A stretch of 64,000 bases of DNA from an uncultured Bacteroidaceae bacterium (lineage in GTDB: Bacteria; Bacteroidota; Bacteroidia; Bacteroidales; Bacteroidaceae). A program made the translations under genes and the position numbers. Under the pieces are notes generated by a model. That model saw only the letters and a list, made by a program, of their open reading frames with translations. It was not told the DNA's origin and made no database searches. Below are positions 52,986 through 61,921 of this stretch, piece by piece; positions within the stretch are counted from its first letter, which is position 1, and each line of letters opens with the position of its first letter. The stretch lies in NCBI GenBank assembly GCA_905234605.1, contig CAJOIE010000014.1, positions 22,664 to 86,663 of the forward strand, written 5' to 3'.

Positions 52986-54050
52986 ATGCAAATCAAGGAA
53001 CTGGGTGAGTTCGGCCTCATCAGCCGCCTCACCGCCGGCCTGACAGCCGCCAACACAGAGACACACCTCGGCGTGGGCGACGACTGCGCCGTGCTCCACT
53101 ACGGCGAGGAGCGCGACATACTCGTCACCACCGACCTGCTGCTCGAGGGCGTGCACTTCGACCTCCAGTACACCCCCCTCCAGCACCTCGGCTACAAGAG
53201 TGCCATGGTCAACCTCTCCGACATCTACGCCATGGGCGGCCGCCCGCGCCAGCTGACAGTGTCGATAGGCATCTCGTCGCGCTTCAGCGTCGAGGACATG
53301 GAGCTCTTCTACTCAGGCCTCAGCCGAGCCTGTCAGGCCCACGGCTGCGACATCGTGGGCGGCGACACCACCAGCTCGCGCACAGGCCTCACCATCAGCA
53401 TCACAGCCATTGGCGACGTGGCCGCAGGGCAGGCCATCACACGCCGCGGCGCACGACCCAACGACATCATCTGCGTCTCGGGCGACCTCGGGGCAGCCTA
53501 CATGGGCCTGCAGCTCTTAGAGCGCGAGAAAGCCGTCTACAACCAGCAGCTGCAAGAAGCCATCGACCGCGGGCAGAAGCCCGACGAGCTGCCGCCCTTC
53601 GAGCCCGACTTCGCCGGACGAGAGTACATTCTCGAGCGGCAGCTCAAGCCCGAGGCACGCGCCGACATCGTCAAAGCCCTGGCCGACGCCGGCCTGCGCC
53701 CCACGGCAATGATGGACATCAGCGACGGACTCAGCTCAGAGCTGCACCACATATGCTCGCAGAGCAACACCGGATGCCGCATCTACGAGGACCGCCTGCC
53801 GCTCGACTACCAGACCGCCGCCATGGCCGAGGAGCTCAACCTCAACGTCACCACCTGCGCCCTCAACGGCGGCGAGGACTACGAGCTGCTCTTCACCCTC
53901 CCGCTCACCGACCACGACCGCGCCGCCGCACTGCCCGGCATCAAGGTCATTGGCCACATGACACCGCCCGGGCAGGGCCTCCTGCTCATAGGCCGCGACG
54001 GTGCCGAGCTCGACCTCAAGGCCCAGGGATGGAACCCTCTGGCGACGTGA
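52986..54050 (+). CDS. thiL: thiamine-monophosphate kinase
   Basis: Phosphorylates thiamine monophosphate to the cofactor. The 354 residues include GVGDDCAVLHYGEERDILVT (about 29-48), DLLLEGVHFDL, AMVNLSDIYAMGGRPRQLTV (about 75) and VGGDTTSSRTG (about 123), the ATP/metal loops of the PurM-like fold; MMDISDGLSSELHHI is near 240. Start 9 bp after punA. Confidence 0.94.
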   Translation: MQIKELGEFGLISRLTAGLTAANTETHLGVGDDCAVLHYGEERDILVTTDLLLEGVHFDLQYTPLQHLGYKSAMVNLSDIYAMGGRPRQLTVSIGISSRFSVEDMELFYSGLSRACQAHGCDIVGGDTTSSRTGLTISITAIGDVAAGQAITRRGARPNDIICVSGDLGAAYMGLQLLEREKAVYNQQLQEAIDRGQKPDELPPFEPDFAGREYILERQLKPEARADIVKALADAGLRPTAMMDISDGLSSELHHICSQSNTGCRIYEDRLPLDYQTAAMAEELNLNVTTCALNGGEDYELLFTLPLTDHDRAAALPGIKVIGHMTPPGQGLLLIGRDGAELDLKAQGWNPLAT

Positions 54051-54054
54051 GCAC

Positions 54055-55143
54055 ATGGAAAGCGACCTCATACATATCAACGAGTGGCTGCGCCCCCTCT
54101 CGTGGCTCTACGGAGCCGCCGTGTGGCTGCGCGGCCTGCTCTTCGACCAGGGCTTGCTCCAGCAGACACGCTTCGGGCGCATGGTGGTGTGCGTGGGCAA
54201 CATCACCGTGGGCGGCACAGGCAAGACGCCGCACACCGAGTGGCTGCTCGCGCACCTGCTGCCGCACTACCGCGTGGCCATGCTCTCACGGGGCTACCGG
54301 CGGCAGTCGAGAGGCTTCCACATCGCCGAGGCGGACACACCCATGAGCGTCGTGGGCGACGAACCGTGGCAGATGAAGCACAAGTTCCCCGACGCCATCG
54401 TGGCCGTCGACGCCAACCGCCGGCGCGGCATACGCACACTGCTGAGCATGCCGCAGACAAGCGACGTGGACATCATCGTGCTCGACGATGCCTACCAGCA
54501 CCGCTACGTGAAGCCCGACCTCAACCTGCTGCTCACCGACTACCACCGCCTCGTCACCGACGACTGCCTGCTGCCCGCCGGACGCCTGCGCGAGCCCGTG
54601 TCGGCCATGAACCGCGCACATGCCGTGATAGTCACCAAGTGTCCGGCCACGCTGTCGCCCATGGACTACCGCGTGCTCACCGAGTCGCTGCGCCTGAAGC
54701 CCTACCAGCGTCTCTTCTTCACCACGCTCACCTACGGCCGCCTGCGCCCGCTCTTCGCCGAGACGCCGGGACAGGACGAGGAGCTCACGCCGCAGACCCA
54801 CGTGCTGCTGCTCACGGGCATAGCCTCGCCGCGCCAGATGCTGGCCGACATGCAGCGGCAGACACGCCACATACGCCCTCTCACCTTTGCCGACCATCAC
54901 CCCTTCTCCGCCCGCGACATAGAGCGCATAGAAGAGGCGTTCACCGCCATGCAGGGCAGCAAACGCCTCATTGTCACCACGGAGAAGGACGCGGCGCGCC
55001 TCTCGCAAGTGCACACGATGAGCACCATCGTGCGCCGCCACATCTACGTGCTGCCCGTCGGGGTGACGTTCCTACGCCACCAGGAGGGCGAGTTCCTCGC
55101 GATGCTTCACCAGGCAATAAGCGAGAAGGGCACACGGGCGTAG
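54055..55143 (+). CDS. lpxK: tetraacyldisaccharide 4'-kinase
   Basis: Phosphorylates the lipid A precursor at the 4' position. The 362 residues begin with an amphipathic membrane segment (MESDLIHINEWLRPLSWLYG) and have the P-loop VCVGNITVGGTGKTPHTEWL (about 43-62), LSRGYRRQSRGFH (about 80) and IIVLDDAYQHRYVKPDLNLL (about 141-160) typical of LpxK. The start ATG at 54055 follows thiL by 4 bp. The 3' end overlaps sppA by 37 bp on the opposite strand. Confidence 0.94.
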   Translation: MESDLIHINEWLRPLSWLYGAAVWLRGLLFDQGLLQQTRFGRMVVCVGNITVGGTGKTPHTEWLLAHLLPHYRVAMLSRGYRRQSRGFHIAEADTPMSVVGDEPWQMKHKFPDAIVAVDANRRRGIRTLLSMPQTSDVDIIVLDDAYQHRYVKPDLNLLLTDYHRLVTDDCLLPAGRLREPVSAMNRAHAVIVTKCPATLSPMDYRVLTESLRLKPYQRLFFTTLTYGRLRPLFAETPGQDEELTPQTHVLLLTGIASPRQMLADMQRQTRHIRPLTFADHHPFSARDIERIEEAFTAMQGSKRLIVTTEKDAARLSQVHTMSTIVRRHIYVLPVGVTFLRHQEGEFLAMLHQAISEKGTRA

Positions 55144-56915
55144 ACACACTGGTCCACACGCTGCACACTCATCATCCGGCCCACGGTCTGCACCACGGGA
55201 TAGAGCTGACCCAGCTGCGTGCGCAGGTGCTCGTCGAAGTAGCTCTCCCTGACGGGCATCAGCAGCTGGTCGATGAAGCTGGCCGGTGCGGGATAGGCAT
55301 CCACGCCATACTTGTCGAGCTCGGCCATCGCGGCAGCAGCAGCTATGGCATCGTCCAGGTTGCCCAGCTCGTCCACGAGGCCGCGCTCCATAGCCTGCTC
55401 ACCCGTCCACACACGGCCCTGGCCGATGGCATCCACGCTGTCCTTGCTGATGCCGCGGCCGGCAGCCACGCGCGAGATGAAGAGGTCGTAGCCGCGCTCT
55501 ATCTCGGCCTGCATCAGGCGAGCCTCGTCGGCAGTGAACGCGCGCCCCAGCAAGCCCATCATGGAGGGGCCGCCGAAGTCGGAGTGGCGGTTGGTCTTCA
55601 CCACGTCGAAGCGCAGCCCCAGCTTGTCCTGCAGCAGCTCCGAACCGTCGGGTATCATGCCGAAGATGCCTATGGAGCCCGTCAGCGTGGTGGGCTCGGC
55701 ATAGATCCTGTCGGCACCGCAGCTGATGTAGTAGCCGCCTGAAGCCGCCATGCCGCCCATCGACACCACCACAGGCTTCACCTCGCGCAGCAGCTGCACC
55801 TCATGCCATATCTGCTCGGAGGCATAGGCCGAGCCGCCGCCCGAGTTCACACGCAGCACCACGGCCTTGACGTCGTCGTCGTTGCGCAGGCGTTGCAGCT
55901 CACGTATGGTGGGCATGGTCTCGATGACAGGCGTCGTGGCCGAGAGAGGGTTCTGCGAAGCCTGGTCCACGATGTCGCCGAAGGCATAGTAGACAGCCAC
56001 ACGGCCCTTGCCGCTGCCGCCATCGTGGACGGCAGCCAGGTCGGCAGGCGCACAGAAACGAATGCTCTTGCCCTCCTTCAGGCCCAGCTGTGCACGCAGC
56101 ATCTCCTTGAAGCCAGGCAGGTAGGCCAGCGTGTCCACCAGGCGGCTCTCCACCAGCATCGCAGCCGGCTGCATGGCCGTGAACGTGTCGGCCAGCGCGT
56201 TGAGCTCGTCCACGCCAATGCCGCGCGAGGCACCCACCTCGGCAAGCATCTGGCCCCAGATGGACGTGAGGTAGGAAGTCACCTGCTCGCGGTTGGCCGC
56301 GCTCATCTCAGTGCTGATGAACGGCTCCACGGCACTCTTGAAGGTGCCCACCTTGAACACCTGCATCTTGATGCCGGCCTTGCGCATCATGTCGGTGAAG
56401 AACACCGGCACACCGCCCAGGCCGTGCCAGTCCACCACGCCTGAAGGGTTCACCACCACCTTGTCGGCCACCGAGGCCAAGTAGTAGGCACCCTGCGAGT
56501 AGACATCGCCGTAGGCCATAATCCACTTGCCACTCTCCTTGTAGTCCACGAGAGCCTGGCGCAGCTCCTGCAGCATGGCCGGCGTGCCGCCGGCAAACGA
56601 CGTGGCCACCTCGAGATAGATGCCCTCCACCTTCTTGTTCGACGCAGCCTCGCTGATGGCCGCCGTGAGCTCGTCAAGACCCAGAGGAGCCTCGCCGTTG
56701 GCCATGAACTGAGCGAAGGGGTTGTCGGCCGGCACACGCTCACTGAGCTCCCCGGCCAGCACTATGCGCAGCACCGAGCCCTTGCGCACACCCTGGGCAG
56801 CCTGCTCGCTGGCCGTCATGCCCGCCAGCGACACCACCACGAGCACCGTAGCCACCAGCATGGCCAGGCCGAGGCCCACCACGGTGGCGAAAACATACTT
56901 GAGAAAATCCTTCAT
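55107..56915 (-). CDS. sppA: signal peptide peptidase A, long form
   Basis: Membrane-bound Ser/Lys peptidase that degrades cleaved signal peptides. The 602 residues fit the long tandem-domain SppA. A membrane span is at about 9-31. The catalytic Lys is in [13 protein letters not shown] (about 205-217) and the nucleophile Ser in [20 protein letters not shown] (about 400; S of AASGG). [10 protein letters not shown] follows. Its long leader (about 110 nt) carries a 9-bp array (56971-57024). The C-terminus overlaps lpxK convergently. Confidence 0.93.
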   Translation of the reverse strand: MKDFLKYVFATVVGLGLAMLVATVLVVVSLAGMTASEQAAQGVRKGSVLRIVLAGELSERVPADNPFAQFMANGEAPLGLDELTAAISEAASNKKVEGIYLEVATSFAGGTPAMLQELRQALVDYKESGKWIMAYGDVYSQGAYYLASVADKVVVNPSGVVDWHGLGGVPVFFTDMMRKAGIKMQVFKVGTFKSAVEPFISTEMSAANREQVTSYLTSIWGQMLAEVGASRGIGVDELNALADTFTAMQPAAMLVESRLVDTLAYLPGFKEMLRAQLGLKEGKSIRFCAPADLAAVHDGGSGKGRVAVYYAFGDIVDQASQNPLSATTPVIETMPTIRELQRLRNDDDVKAVVLRVNSGGGSAYASEQIWHEVQLLREVKPVVVSMGGMAASGGYYISCGADRIYAEPTTLTGSIGIFGMIPDGSELLQDKLGLRFDVVKTNRHSDFGGPSMMGLLGRAFTADEARLMQAEIERGYDLFISRVAAGRGISKDSVDAIGQGRVWTGEQAMERGLVDELGNLDDAIAAAAAMAELDKYGVDAYPAPASFIDQLLMPVRESYFDEHLRTQLGQLYPVVQTVGRMMSVQRVDQCVYARVPFSLIAW

Positions 56916-56970
56916 AAAGAGTAATTGTTATGGAATTAGACATTTGTTGCCGCAGCAAAGCACAGCTTTT

Positions 56971-57024
56971 CCATAGAGCCTATAGTCCCTATAGTATACA
57001 TAGTTCCTATGGTATCCTATGCCT
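56971..57024 (-). repeat. six 9-bp units in the sppA leader
   Basis: Read on the plus strand: CCATAGAGC, CTATAGTCC, CTATAGTAT, ACATAGTTC, CTATGGTAT, CCTATGCCT, uninterrupted. It lies between the predicted sppA start site (about 57027) and its ATG (56915), 55 nt from the latter. Confidence 0.75.
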
Positions 57025-57033
57025 CTGTGCCTG

Positions 57034-57041
57034 CAAAAGTA
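57034..57041 (-). promoter_or_regulatory. -7 element of the sppA promoter
   Basis: The minus strand reads TACTTTTG, about 120 nt before the sppA ATG; a clear -33 box is not seen. Confidence 0.55.
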
Positions 57042-57165
57042 ACCTCTTTCCACGTTTGGAGCATGAAACACGGCAGCCATTTTGCCCATGTTGACATATA
57101 TCAAGAAACGAAGGGCACAGAGCAAAAAAGGGGAGCAAAGGTGTATCCCGTACACTCATAACCCA

Positions 57166-57173
57166 TACCTTTG
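57166..57173 (+). promoter_or_regulatory. -7 element of the non-coding transcript
   Basis: TACCTTTG in the gene-free region; a GTGTA-TCCCG-TACAC inverted repeat lies just upstream at 57141-57155. Confidence 0.6.
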
Positions 57174-57179
57174 CATCGC

Positions 57180-57445
57180 TAAAAGGGAAACACACACACA
57201 AGACACATTGAAATCCCATCATCATACGGTTTTTCATGGTATTAGGTTAGTTTTAATAGGTTAGTAAGGAAATCAGACATCGTGATGAGCTGTTTAGCAC
57301 TTTAAGCCAACGCAGTGATGCGGCAAGTGAGAAAAAGCAAAACACACATAAGCACATCCCGATTAACCTCATTAGGAGATTAGAAACTGATTTGTTCATA
57401 GCTAATTCGAGAGCGGTTCTTTGTGAAAAGAGCCGCTCTCTTTGT
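57180..57445 (+). ncRNA. candidate small non-coding RNA of about 260 nt
   Basis: A discrete transcript is predicted from the promoter at 57166 to a terminator made of GAGAGCGGTTCTTT (57409-57422), a GTGA-type loop and AAAGAGCCGCTCTC (57427-57440) plus TTTGTTC. The interval has no protein-like frame and is far more A/T-rich than the surroundings. Internal pairing is possible, for example AGGTTAG (twice, about 57247-57272) with TTAACCT (about 57363). The stretch GGTTTTTCATGGTATTAG (from 57229) reminds me of a segment seen in other Bacteroidales non-coding regions, from memory only. Function unknown; a 6S-like role is possible but not shown. Confidence 0.6.
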
Positions 57446-57537
57446 TCGTGCTCTGGGAGCAAGCAGGAGCCATAGCGGCTCTCAGCCGCATGCTCTCTAT
57501 CTACCTGCACAACTGCTGCATCGCTGCTATCAGGGCC

Positions 57538-59595
57538 TCACTCGGCCAGCTCCTGATAGGAACGCTGCTGGATGGCGCGGCCCAGCTGCAGCAGAGGCTC
57601 CGTCAGTGCAGCGTCGCCGTAGGTGACAGCCTTGCCCGACTTGTTGTCGACGACCACCGTGGTGTATGGCCACGACACCATGCCAGGCTCCTGCACGCTC
57701 CCTGCCGGCACCGGCGGCACTCGCTGCACAGTGGCACGGGGTGAGTGTGCATGGTGTGCAGATGCCTCTGTGCCAGACGGTTGCGTGGTGGCGGCAAAGG
57801 TCTCGGCAGATGCCGTTATGGCAAAGCCGTCGTTGTAGGTGCAGTAGGCATGAGGACGTGTGTAGGCCGGCGAGAGCACGTCGCGGCTCCACACGAAGTC
57901 GTCGTGCGGCAAGCGCATCTGTGCCAGCAGCGTGGCTGCCAGGTCGCTCTGGTTCATGAGCACGTCCACGCGGCCTGGCGCCGCCGCGGCCCCGCCGGTC
58001 CAGAGCATGGGTATGCGGAAGAAGCGCGGCGTGTCGGTCTGCATCACGTCGGCAGCCACCACGCCATGGTCGGCCACGATGACCACGAGCATGTCGCTCC
58101 ACAGGGAGCTCCGTCGCAGGCGGCGCAGGAAGCGGCCCACGTGGGCGTCGGTGTAGCGGAAGGCGGCCAGCTTGGGGCTTGCATCGGAGGGGCGGCGGTA
58201 TGATGCGGGCACGTCCCACGGCTCGTGGCTGGAGAGCGTGATGGCTGCTTCGAGCCATGGCTCACGGCTGCCGTCGTGGCGTGCGAGGATGTCGTCGGCA
58301 AGGCGGTCGAGCATGATGCTGTCGCACACGCCCCATTTGGCCGAGCGCCGCTCCGAGAGCGTGAAGTCCACGTCGGCCGTGACGCCCTGGAAGCCTGTCG
58401 AGAGCAGGTAGCCCTTCATGTTGGTGAAGTTGATGTCGCCGCCGTAGGTGAAGTGCGTGCGGTAGCCCTCGGCGGCGAGGGTGCGTGCCACGGACGGCAG
58501 CTGTGCGGCGCGCACGGGCATCTTCATCAGCGAGTGCAGCGGGTAGGCCACATGCCCGGACAGGGTGCTCAGCGTGCCGCGGTCGGTGCGGAAGCTGTTG
58601 GCATAGACGTTGGTGAAGAGCAGGCTCTGCGCAGCTATGCTGTCGAGCCTCGGCGTGATGCCCGGCGTGCCGCCGAGCGATGCCGTGAGCTGGCCGCCGA
58701 GGCTCTCCCAGAAGAGCAGCACGATGTTGGGTCGCGACGTGGTGAGCAGCTGCTGCGATGGCGGCAGCGTGTCCGTCGCGGTGATGGCCGTCAGCGGGTA
58801 GCGTCCGGCCAGCGTCCTGGCCATGTCCGTGTCGGGCATCACCTGATAGAGGCTCCCGTAGCGCTCGCTCTTGAGGGATGACGAGAGGAGCGAGAAGACG
58901 GGGTTCACGGCGGTGTGGTTGAGCAGCTGCCGCGGCGAGAAGTAGGCGTTGCCCACATTCATCGTGGCCTCCGTCACGCCGCCGCGCATGGCCACGAAGG
59001 CTATGGCACCGGCCAGCGTGTAGACCACGGCCACGGCCCACCGCTTCATGCTGCGCACACGGGGCAGCGCGGCCACGGCCAGTGGCACCGTGCGCCACAC
59101 CAGCAGGAGGCTCACCACGAGCCATGCTGCCACCATGGCGGCCACATAGAGTGCCGGCACGCTTGCCACGGCATCGCGCGGCGAGTCGGCGTAGAGCCAC
59201 ACCGTGGCGTCGAGCTTGAAGCCCCAGTGCGGATAGAGTGCCACGTCGGCCATGACGGCTGCCACCACGGCGCACGTGGCCGCCGTCTGCCAGAGACCCA
59301 CGACCCACACCAGGCCCTTGCACAGCCGCGGCCACACGGCAGCCGCGAAGCTGCACGCGAGCGGCAGGGCAGTGAGGTAGGCCGTGGTGCTCAGGTCCAT
59401 GGCAAAGCCGTGCCACCATGCCGCCACGACGTCTGCCGCGCCTATCGGCTCCGTGCCGTGGCATACGACGGCAAACACCACCTTGCCTGCGGCCATCACT
59501 GCCACCCATGCCACAGCCAGGTGCAACAGCATGCGCAGCGCGCGCCACTCAGTGTGGGCGGCGGCCGTGCGTTTCTTGCTTTTGCGTGATGTCAT
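57538..59595 (-). CDS. LtaS-family phosphoglycerol/phosphoethanolamine transferase-like membrane enzyme
   Basis: A 685-residue protein with about five N-terminal spans (about 22-42, 60-80, 100-122, 145-170, 185-208) and a sulfatase-fold catalytic domain outside the membrane. The metal/catalytic segments are IVLLFWESLGGQLTASLGG (about 291-309), SFRTDRGTLSTLSGH with the probable nucleophile Thr (about 335-349), SSHEPWDVP and IVADHG. The C-terminus has an extra stretch rich in Ala, Ser, His and Pro (about 600-635) not expected in the fold. In Gram-negatives such enzymes modify glycans or lipids with head groups; the substrate here is unknown. Confidence 0.82.
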   Translation of the reverse strand: MTSRKSKKRTAAAHTEWRALRMLLHLAVAWVAVMAAGKVVFAVVCHGTEPIGAADVVAAWWHGFAMDLSTTAYLTALPLACSFAAAVWPRLCKGLVWVVGLWQTAATCAVVAAVMADVALYPHWGFKLDATVWLYADSPRDAVASVPALYVAAMVAAWLVVSLLLVWRTVPLAVAALPRVRSMKRWAVAVVYTLAGAIAFVAMRGGVTEATMNVGNAYFSPRQLLNHTAVNPVFSLLSSSLKSERYGSLYQVMPDTDMARTLAGRYPLTAITATDTLPPSQQLLTTSRPNIVLLFWESLGGQLTASLGGTPGITPRLDSIAAQSLLFTNVYANSFRTDRGTLSTLSGHVAYPLHSLMKMPVRAAQLPSVARTLAAEGYRTHFTYGGDINFTNMKGYLLSTGFQGVTADVDFTLSERRSAKWGVCDSIMLDRLADDILARHDGSREPWLEAAITLSSHEPWDVPASYRRPSDASPKLAAFRYTDAHVGRFLRRLRRSSLWSDMLVVIVADHGVVAADVMQTDTPRFFRIPMLWTGGAAAAPGRVDVLMNQSDLAATLLAQMRLPHDDFVWSRDVLSPAYTRPHAYCTYNDGFAITASAETFAATTQPSGTEASAHHAHSPRATVQRVPPVPAGSVQEPGMVSWPYTTVVVDNKSGKAVTYGDAALTEPLLQLGRAIQQRSYQELAE

Positions 59596-59622
59596 TGTCG
59601 TGGCAGTGTCTTTGTGCAGGTG

Positions 59623-61467
59623 TCATGCCTGCTGCATGTCGTTGAGATGCTTGTAGTAGCCGCCGCGGCGCAGCAGCTCGTCGTGAGTGCCGCGCTCCAC
59701 GATGCGCCCCTCATGCACCACGCATATCTCGTCGGCATGGCGTATGGTGGAGAGGCGGTGGGCGATGGCTATGGTGGTGCGGTCGCGCATGAGGCGTTCC
59801 AGGGCTTCCTGCACAAGCCGCTCGCTCTCTGTGTCGAGGGCCGACGTGGCCTCGTCGAGGATGAGTATGGGCGGGTTCTTGAGTATGGCGCGGGCTATGC
59901 TGATGCGCTGCCGCTGCCCGCCGGAGAGTCGGCAGCCGCGGTCGCCCACGTAGGTGTCGTAGCCGTGTTCGCTCTGGAGTATGAACTCGTGGGCATTGGC
60001 AATCCTGGCGGCGCGCACCACGTCGTCCATCGTGGCATCGGGCACGCCGAAGGCTATGTTGTTGAAGAAGGTGTCGTTGAAGAGTATGGCCTCCTGGTTG
60101 ACGTTGCCGATGAGCTGTCGCAGGTCGTGGATGCCGAAGTGGCGTATGTCCTCGCCGTCGATGAGTATCTGTCCGGCCGTCACGTCGTGGTAGCGCGGCA
60201 GCAGGTCGACCAGCGTCGACTTGCCCGAGCCGGACTGCCCCACGAGGGCTATGGTCTGGCCGCGGCGCACCGTGAGGTCCACGCCGCAGACCACCTCCTG
60301 CGCCGCGTTGCCGTAGGCGAAGTGCACGCCGCGGTACTCAATGCCCTGCTCCAGCCCTGTGAGCGGCACGGGGCGCTCAGGGTCGCGTATGGGGTTGTCG
60401 GCAGAGAGTATCTTGTCGATGCGCTCCATCGATGCCAGGCCCTTGGGGATGGCGTAGGAGGCCTTGGAGAAGTCCTTGAGGGGGTTGATGACACTGTAGA
60501 GTATCACCATGTAGAAGATGAACGTGGGGGCGTCGATGGGCGAGTGGTCGGAGAAGATGAGCGTGCCTCCGAACCACAGCACGATGACTATGATGCACGT
60601 GCCGAGGAATTCGCTCACGGGGTGTGCCGATGCCTGGCGGATGGCCACACGGTTGGTGGCCGTGCGGTACTCGTCGCTGACACGGCGGAAGCGTTCCGAC
60701 ATGCGCTCCTCGGCCGTGAAGGCCTTCACGATGCGCAGGCCGCCCAGCATCTCGTCGAGCTGCGCCATGGTCTCGCTCCACTTGCTCTGCGCCATCAGGC
60801 TCTTGGCCTTCAGCTTGCGCCCTATGGCTCCCATGGCCCAGCCCAGGAGCGGTATGACCAAGAGGGTGAAGAGCGTCAGCTGCCACGACACGAAGATGAG
60901 CGTGGCGAAGTAGAACACGATGAGGATGGGGTTCTTGATGAGCATGTCGAGCGACGATGTCACGGAGTTCTCCACCTCGGTCACGTCGCCGCTCATGCGG
61001 GCTATGATGTCGCCGCGCCGCTCGTCGCTGACGAAGGCCAGCGGCAGGTGCAGCACCTTGTCGTAGACCATCACGCGGATGTCGCGCACGATGCCTGTGC
61101 GCAGCGGCACCATGACAGCCGAGGCGGCGAAGTAGGCCGACGTCTTCAGCAGCGTTGCCGCCACGAGGAAGAGGCCTATGAGCAGCAGGGCCGTCTGTGC
61201 GCCGTAGTTGCTGATGAGCACCTGGGTGTAGTAGTAGAGGTTGTTGACGGCCACGTCCTTGATGCCGGCCTCGGAGCTCCACGGCATGAGCTCGTAGGCC
61301 GTGGTGTCCATGCCGAAGAGCATGCTCAGCATGGGCATGATGCTGGCGAAGGAGAACACGTTGAGCACTGCCGAGAGCAGGTTGGCCACCACGGCGGCCA
61401 CCATGTAGCGCTTGTAGGGCAGCGCGAAGCGGCGCAGTATGGAGAGGAACTCTTTCATTGAGGACAT
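59623..61467 (-). CDS. ABC exporter with fused membrane and ATPase domains (MsbA-like)
   Basis: A 614-residue half-transporter that would work as a homodimer. Six membrane spans lie in residues about 20-320. The nucleotide-binding domain has Walker A VGQSGSGKSTLVDLLPRYHD (about 405; core GQSGSGKST), signature LSGGQRQRISIARAIL (about 513), Walker B ILILDEATSALD (about 534) and the switch His in IAIAHRLST. The family exports lipids such as lipid A, or other substrates. It sits between the LtaS-like gene and RNase H on the same strand. Confidence 0.9.
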   Translation of the reverse strand: MSSMKEFLSILRRFALPYKRYMVAAVVANLLSAVLNVFSFASIMPMLSMLFGMDTTAYELMPWSSEAGIKDVAVNNLYYYTQVLISNYGAQTALLLIGLFLVAATLLKTSAYFAASAVMVPLRTGIVRDIRVMVYDKVLHLPLAFVSDERRGDIIARMSGDVTEVENSVTSSLDMLIKNPILIVFYFATLIFVSWQLTLFTLLVIPLLGWAMGAIGRKLKAKSLMAQSKWSETMAQLDEMLGGLRIVKAFTAEERMSERFRRVSDEYRTATNRVAIRQASAHPVSEFLGTCIIVIVLWFGGTLIFSDHSPIDAPTFIFYMVILYSVINPLKDFSKASYAIPKGLASMERIDKILSADNPIRDPERPVPLTGLEQGIEYRGVHFAYGNAAQEVVCGVDLTVRRGQTIALVGQSGSGKSTLVDLLPRYHDVTAGQILIDGEDIRHFGIHDLRQLIGNVNQEAILFNDTFFNNIAFGVPDATMDDVVRAARIANAHEFILQSEHGYDTYVGDRGCRLSGGQRQRISIARAILKNPPILILDEATSALDTESERLVQEALERLMRDRTTIAIAHRLSTIRHADEICVVHEGRIVERGTHDELLRRGGYYKHLNDMQQA

Positions 61468-61481
61468 GGCTTCAGGGTAAT

Positions 61482-61517
61482 CGGAGTATTCTGAGTCTTC
61501 AGAGTATTCTGAGTATT
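61482..61517 (-). repeat. four 9-bp units in the leader of the ABC exporter
   Basis: Read on the plus strand: CGGAGTATT, CTGAGTCTT, CAGAGTATT, CTGAGTATT. Each unit has the core GAGTnTT. The array lies between the RNase H stop (61523) and the exporter start (61467), 14 nt from the latter. Confidence 0.7.
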
Positions 61518-61522
61518 AAGGT

Positions 61523-61921
61523 CTATTTCCTTCCGAAGTCGGCAGGCACCTCGCCCCACTCGTCGGTCTGCCACTTGAGCAGCGGCACTGGCGTGCCGTT
61601 CTGGCGGAGCCATGCCTCGGCGCGGTGCACGAGGTCGAGCAGTGGCCTGTTCTCTGGTGTGGGCGGCAGTGTGGTCTTTGCCTTGCGCTTCTGCACCCAG
61701 ATGATGGCCGTGCGGCTGTCGCTGTATACGGGCATCGTGAGGCCGCGCTGCTTGAGCAGTGCCATGGCGTGGACTATGGCGAGGAACTCGCCTATGTTGT
61801 TGGTGCCGTGCACGGGTCCGAAGTGGAACACCTCGCGTCCTGACGGCAGGTGCACGCCACGGTATTCCATGGGTCCGGGGTTGCCCGAGCATGCGGCGTC
61901 GACACAGAGAGCTTCTCCCAT
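61523..61921 (-). CDS. RNase H-like protein
   Basis: A 132-residue RNase H-fold protein. The N-terminal DAACSGNPGPMEYRGV (about residues 8-23) gives the first acidic residue with the typical SGNPG; TNNIGEFLAIVHAM has the Glu (about 46) and YSDSRTAIIWV the third acidic site (about 72). The DEWGEVPADFGR end supplies the last Asp-type residue. It is closest to the viroplasmin-less RNase HI/Ribonuclease H-like family of Bacteroidetes. The ATG shares one base with the argS stop (TGATG). Confidence 0.85.
   Translation of the reverse strand: MGEALCVDAACSGNPGPMEYRGVHLPSGREVFHFGPVHGTNNIGEFLAIVHAMALLKQRGLTMPVYSDSRTAIIWVQKRKAKTTLPPTPENRPLLDLVHRAEAWLRQNGTPVPLLKWQTDEWGEVPADFGRK

Noticed and set aside
57082..57264. 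A 60-codon plus-strand frame within the small RNA region.
   Set aside because: It starts upstream of the predicted promoter and has no recognisable motif or conservation.
57180..57445. Naming the small RNA as 6S RNA.
   Set aside because: The long closing helix with a large central bubble could not be shown by eye; only a covariance search could decide.
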